A DNA stretch of 64,000 nt from Vreelandella piezotolerans (lineage in GTDB: Bacteria > Pseudomonadota > Gammaproteobacteria > Pseudomonadales > Halomonadaceae). This document shows, in pieces, positions 61,123 to 64,000 of the stretch. The stretch is taken from contig NZ_CP048602.1 in the NCBI RefSeq assembly GCF_012427705.1, positions 434,001 through 498,000 of the forward strand. Reading direction: 5' to 3'. The position numbers and the translations under genes are program-made. Position 1 is the first letter of the stretch; each line of letters begins with the position of its first letter. The notes under the pieces were generated by a model, which saw only the letters and a program-made list of their open reading frames with translations, was not told the DNA's origin and did no database searches.

Positions 61123-64000
61123 ATGGCGCTACGCGATTATTCATGGGAACCCAGCTATGCAACGTCGGATTTACGTGACGATGGCGTCACGGTCGATATT
61201 CTGCATGACTTCTATATTCCCGCTTTAATGCGCGCAACGCATTATGATCGCGTGGCAGGGTATTTTACTTCCTCTTCGTTAGCGGCAGCTTCTCAAGGTT
61301 TTTCACGCTTTGTTGAGCAAGGTGGCAAAGCACGCTTTGTAGTGGGTATGCAGCTCAATCCAGACGACGCGGAAGCGATTTTGCAAGGTGATCAAGAGCG
61401 TGCCAGCCAAGTGATGCTGGCTGAGCTGGAAAGCGTTCAGGCATGGCCGGAAGCAACGCGCCACGGCGTTGAGCTACTGGCGTGGATGGTTGCTAATGGC
61501 CATTTAAGTATACGTGTAGGGCTGCGGGTACATACTAAGAACGGGACACCACAGCCGTTGGAATTTTCTCAGGATGGCTATCTACACGAAAAATGGGCGA
61601 TTTTAGGCGATGGTCAAGATGAGATCTTTATTGCGGGCTCCTTGAATGAATCTATGACGGCACTGGCAATTAATGCTGAAAATATCATGGTACATCCCTC
61701 CTGGGAGCCTTGGGGGCAAGCAGTCATACCTAAGAAGAGGCGTAACTTTGAAGCGCTTTGGTCAGGTAAGCATCCTGCTATTAAGACGTTCTCTCTACCA
61801 GAAGCAGTGAAAGCTAAACTGGTCAACATCGCCCATCATGCCAGGGGGCTCTACGAAATCGACGGTACCCGTTGTCAGTCATCTAAGCACGAAGTCCGTG
61901 AGCAAGATGATATTAAACCCAATATGGTTGATCGAGCACGCTTTGCTTTCATAAGGCTAGCACCTCTATTGCCGGGTGGTGAGCAGGTAGCTATAGAAAC
62001 AACGCCAATAGAGCCTTGGCCGCATCAGCGCTTTGTGGCGAACCGCCTACTTGAAACATACCCTTGTAACCACTTGCTGTGTGACGAGGTTGGGCTAGGT
62101 AAAACGATTGAAGCGGGACTAGCTTTTCGAGCACTTTGGCTAAGTGGGCAGGCCACCTCTATTCGTGTATTTGCACCTGCATCGCTGACACAACAGTGGC
62201 TCATGGAGATGGCGGATAAGTTTTACTTACCCTTTGTAAGGCGTACTACCCGCCGTGGCAGTTTCGAAAAGATTGACCAAATTAGCGGCGAATTGATGGT
62301 GTCTGAGGGGCAGATGTTTGATGCTCCACTGGAAGTTATTTCTACCGGCTTGCTGATTAATCGCCGTGGAGGGCGCATTCTCGCCAGCATGCCTGACACC
62401 GATTTAGTGTTGGTTGATGAGGCGCATAAAGCACGTCGGCAGTCACCCGATAACAGAGCTATCACACCGCGCTTTAACAAGCTCTATCAAGAGCTTGAAA
62501 GCAGCCTCTACGCCAAGTCGCGCACTTTATTGTTGGCTACCGCCACACCCATGCAATTAAACCGCGTGGAAGCGTTTGACTTGCTCAAGTTGATGCCCTC
62601 TGCGGGAGCAGTGCAGTTCTCAGAGGATTTAAGTGAAATTTTTTATCAGATTCGTGAGCGCTTATTAAATAATGAATCGATCAGTGATCATGAGTGCGAA
62701 TGGCTGCGGCGTTATCTCTTTAATGTAAAAGCCGCTTCGCCAGCGCAGTGGCAGTTTGTCTATTATCATGTGCTGGATATGTTTGGGCAGATGGAACTAG
62801 ACAATTTCATGGAGCAGTGGATGGTTCCCATGAACTGGGACCATGTGCAGCCTGCTTTGAGCTTATTAGCTCCGCTTGGAAGAAGCATGTTGCGGCATAC
62901 GCGTTCGCTGCTGCGTACCTATCAGCGCGAGGGACTGTTAAATGCTAATCTCGCCTGGCGTGAGGTAGATCCAATTATCATTCCACTCCATCATGTTGAG
63001 CGTGAAGTGTATGATCAACTCCAGGATTACTGTACAGAGTTGGCTAGTCATATTGCTGCAAATATGGAAGACGGAAAACAACGTGCTGCTATTGGTTTTT
63101 ATCTCAGCTTTCTCCGTTTGCGTTACGCATCTTCTTTCCATGCGCTGCGCTGTTCGCTGGAGCGACGCCTTGATAAAATTCAGCTAACGCTTGAACACCA
63201 TGCTCATCACCTGGTTAACGATAACCTCGAACGCGACGAGCTAGATGAGCTGGGTGATGAGGACGTTGAAGGCTTGGTGCTAAAGCACCGCACTGAGAGT
63301 GATTTGACTTGGGAACAGGGCGCTGTAGCAGAGCTTTTGGCCACTATGGTTAAGCTGCCCCATACCCCGCTGAAAATGGCAACTTTGCTAGAGCACATTG
63401 ACAAGCGCCGCGTGCCGGGAAGTGACAGGGTACGCCAGGTAGTACTGTTCACGCGTTATGCTGACACGTTGGACTTTATTCACCGCGATTTATGTCGGCG
63501 GTTGCCAAATTGCCCTATTGGCACTTTCTCTGGTGCAGGGGGAACGCTGCGCCATGCTGGCGAGAGTCGGCCGGAGTCATTGGACCGAACCACCATCAAA
63601 CAACGCTTTGTGGCGGGCAACATCGATATATTGTTGTGTACCGACGCTGCCGCTGAAGGGTTGAACCTGCAAAGTGCCGATTTGCTAATCAACTTCGACC
63701 TGCCGTGGAATCCGATGATGCTGGAGCAGCGCATCGGCCGTATTGATCGGATTGGGCAACACCATGAGCAAATTCGTGTCTTTAACTACCTCTATCAAGG
63801 TAGCGTGGAGGAAGTCGTTTATTCTCGTTTGGTGGAACGCTTTCAAGAAGCTCTCACTGTTTCTGGCGAGCTACAGTTTTCACTGCTTCCTATTCAGCCA
63901 GAAGATTTTGAAGACTATGCAAAATCTGATGGTGAAGAAGGCAAAATTAATGAAGAAGAACTCATCAGAAGAGCCCACCAGCACGCAAAGCGTATTAAGG
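61123..64000 (+). CDS. PLD-SNF2 helicase, incomplete at window end
   Basis: The frame is open from ATG 61123 (AAGGA region upstream) to the last base, so at least 959 codons are present. A single phospholipase-D-like HKD site lies at H155-x-K157 (LHEKWAILGDG, then AGSLNES). The helicase follows: DEVGLGKT (321-328), DEAH (432-435, LVLVDEAHKA), TATPM, CTDAAAEGLNLQ and EQRIGRIDRIGQ. This PLD-SNF2 layout is the translocase/nuclease of DISARM-related systems. The final segment (SDGEEGKINEEELIRRAHQH) shows that an unseen C-terminal domain continues. Confidence 0.88.
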   Translation, partial: MALRDYSWEPSYATSDLRDDGVTVDILHDFYIPALMRATHYDRVAGYFTSSSLAAASQGFSRFVEQGGKARFVVGMQLNPDDAEAILQGDQERASQVMLAELESVQAWPEATRHGVELLAWMVANGHLSIRVGLRVHTKNGTPQPLEFSQDGYLHEKWAILGDGQDEIFIAGSLNESMTALAINAENIMVHPSWEPWGQAVIPKKRRNFEALWSGKHPAIKTFSLPEAVKAKLVNIAHHARGLYEIDGTRCQSSKHEVREQDDIKPNMVDRARFAFIRLAPLLPGGEQVAIETTPIEPWPHQRFVANRLLETYPCNHLLCDEVGLGKTIEAGLAFRALWLSGQATSIRVFAPASLTQQWLMEMADKFYLPFVRRTTRRGSFEKIDQISGELMVSEGQMFDAPLEVISTGLLINRRGGRILASMPDTDLVLVDEAHKARRQSPDNRAITPRFNKLYQELESSLYAKSRTLLLATATPMQLNRVEAFDLLKLMPSAGAVQFSEDLSEIFYQIRERLLNNESISDHECEWLRRYLFNVKAASPAQWQFVYYHVLDMFGQMELDNFMEQWMVPMNWDHVQPALSLLAPLGRSMLRHTRSLLRTYQREGLLNANLAWREVDPIIIPLHHVEREVYDQLQDYCTELASHIAANMEDGKQRAAIGFYLSFLRLRYASSFHALRCSLERRLDKIQLTLEHHAHHLVNDNLERDELDELGDEDVEGLVLKHRTESDLTWEQGAVAELLATMVKLPHTPLKMATLLEHIDKRRVPGSDRVRQVVLFTRYADTLDFIHRDLCRRLPNCPIGTFSGAGGTLRHAGESRPESLDRTTIKQRFVAGNIDILLCTDAAAEGLNLQSADLLINFDLPWNPMMLEQRIGRIDRIGQHHEQIRVFNYLYQGSVEEVVYSRLVERFQEALTVSGELQFSLLPIQPEDFEDYAKSDGEEGKINEEELIRRAHQHAKRIK

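Noticed and set aside
1..64000. CRISPR array, tRNA or rRNA genes
   Set aside because: No regularly spaced short repeats and no tRNA cloverleaf or rRNA segment was seen; a covariance search would be needed to exclude a small RNA.

Overview
The window looks like an accessory-rich chromosomal segment of a moderately GC-rich gammaproteobacterium. The sulfide-oxidation block, the divergent zntA/merR pair, the nreAB/hupE metal block and the general protein style suggest Halomonas or a close relative (Halomonadaceae). This is inferred from family resemblance; no rRNA or other marker gene is present.

Layout. 1-2250 is a graveyard: a vapB-like antitoxin gene with an internal stop, a second orphan antitoxin-like ORF, and overlapping remnants of IS110, ISL3 and IS3 elements. 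2258-14572 is housekeeping and redox: an L,D-transpeptidase, an OmpR/EnvZ-type two-component pair, a periplasmic thiol-redox set (DsbG-like, membrane-TlpA, DsbD), and a sulfide-detoxification block (PmpAB-type YeeE/YedE pair, SulP transporter, sulfide:quinone oxidoreductase, DUF442 protein, Blh/ETHE1-like metallo-beta-lactamase). After a decayed PAP2 gene, 15418-22359 is a metal-homeostasis block: a ZntA-type ATPase with divergent MerR regulator and a 19-bp-spacer promoter, an nreAB-like pair with a G/C-tract palindrome, a His-rich secreted protein, HupE/UreJ, a membrane-anchor protein, and a frameshifted mntP.

22432-39798 is bounded by two directly oriented ISL3-family copies with identical transposase translations. 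Between them lie a methyltransferase gene cut by an IS3 element, a RelE/HigB-HigA-type toxin-antitoxin pair, a TOTE-type primase-helicase lacking a recognisable start, an AP2-like protein, a DUF4236 protein, a JAB/MPN-like gene between diverged direct repeats that carry an OGFr-domain gene, a gamma-glutamylcyclotransferase, a WYL regulator with a degenerate DUF2201 protein, and a MoxR ATPase plus DUF2201-VWA pair.

40054-48323 continues this system: an unknown protein, rmuC split by an IS1182-family element with a CTAG duplication, a PcfJ-like protein, a metallophosphoesterase, an ADP-ribosylglycohydrolase and a small partner. A TGCGAC-N7-GTCGCA palindrome precedes the MoxR operon and lies between the phosphoesterase and ADP-ribosylglycohydrolase operons; a weaker copy precedes the WYL operon. 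I propose that the WYL protein controls these units as one regulon. This is the best candidate here for an undescribed system.

48462-64000 is a large, all-plus-strand defence cluster: NERD-UvrD helicase, the fossil N-terminus of a second helicase, a DUF499 ATPase, a small DUF7680/DUF3780-like protein, a DUF1156 Zn-ribbon DNA methyltransferase, a single-chain GmrSD-type DUF262/HNH protein, an AIPR protein with a nuclease-like N-terminus, and a PLD-SNF2 helicase that runs off the window end. The DUF499/DUF1156/PLD-helicase core resembles DISARM-related modification-dependent defence operons. I recall the name ARMADA for such systems, but that is from memory and unverified.
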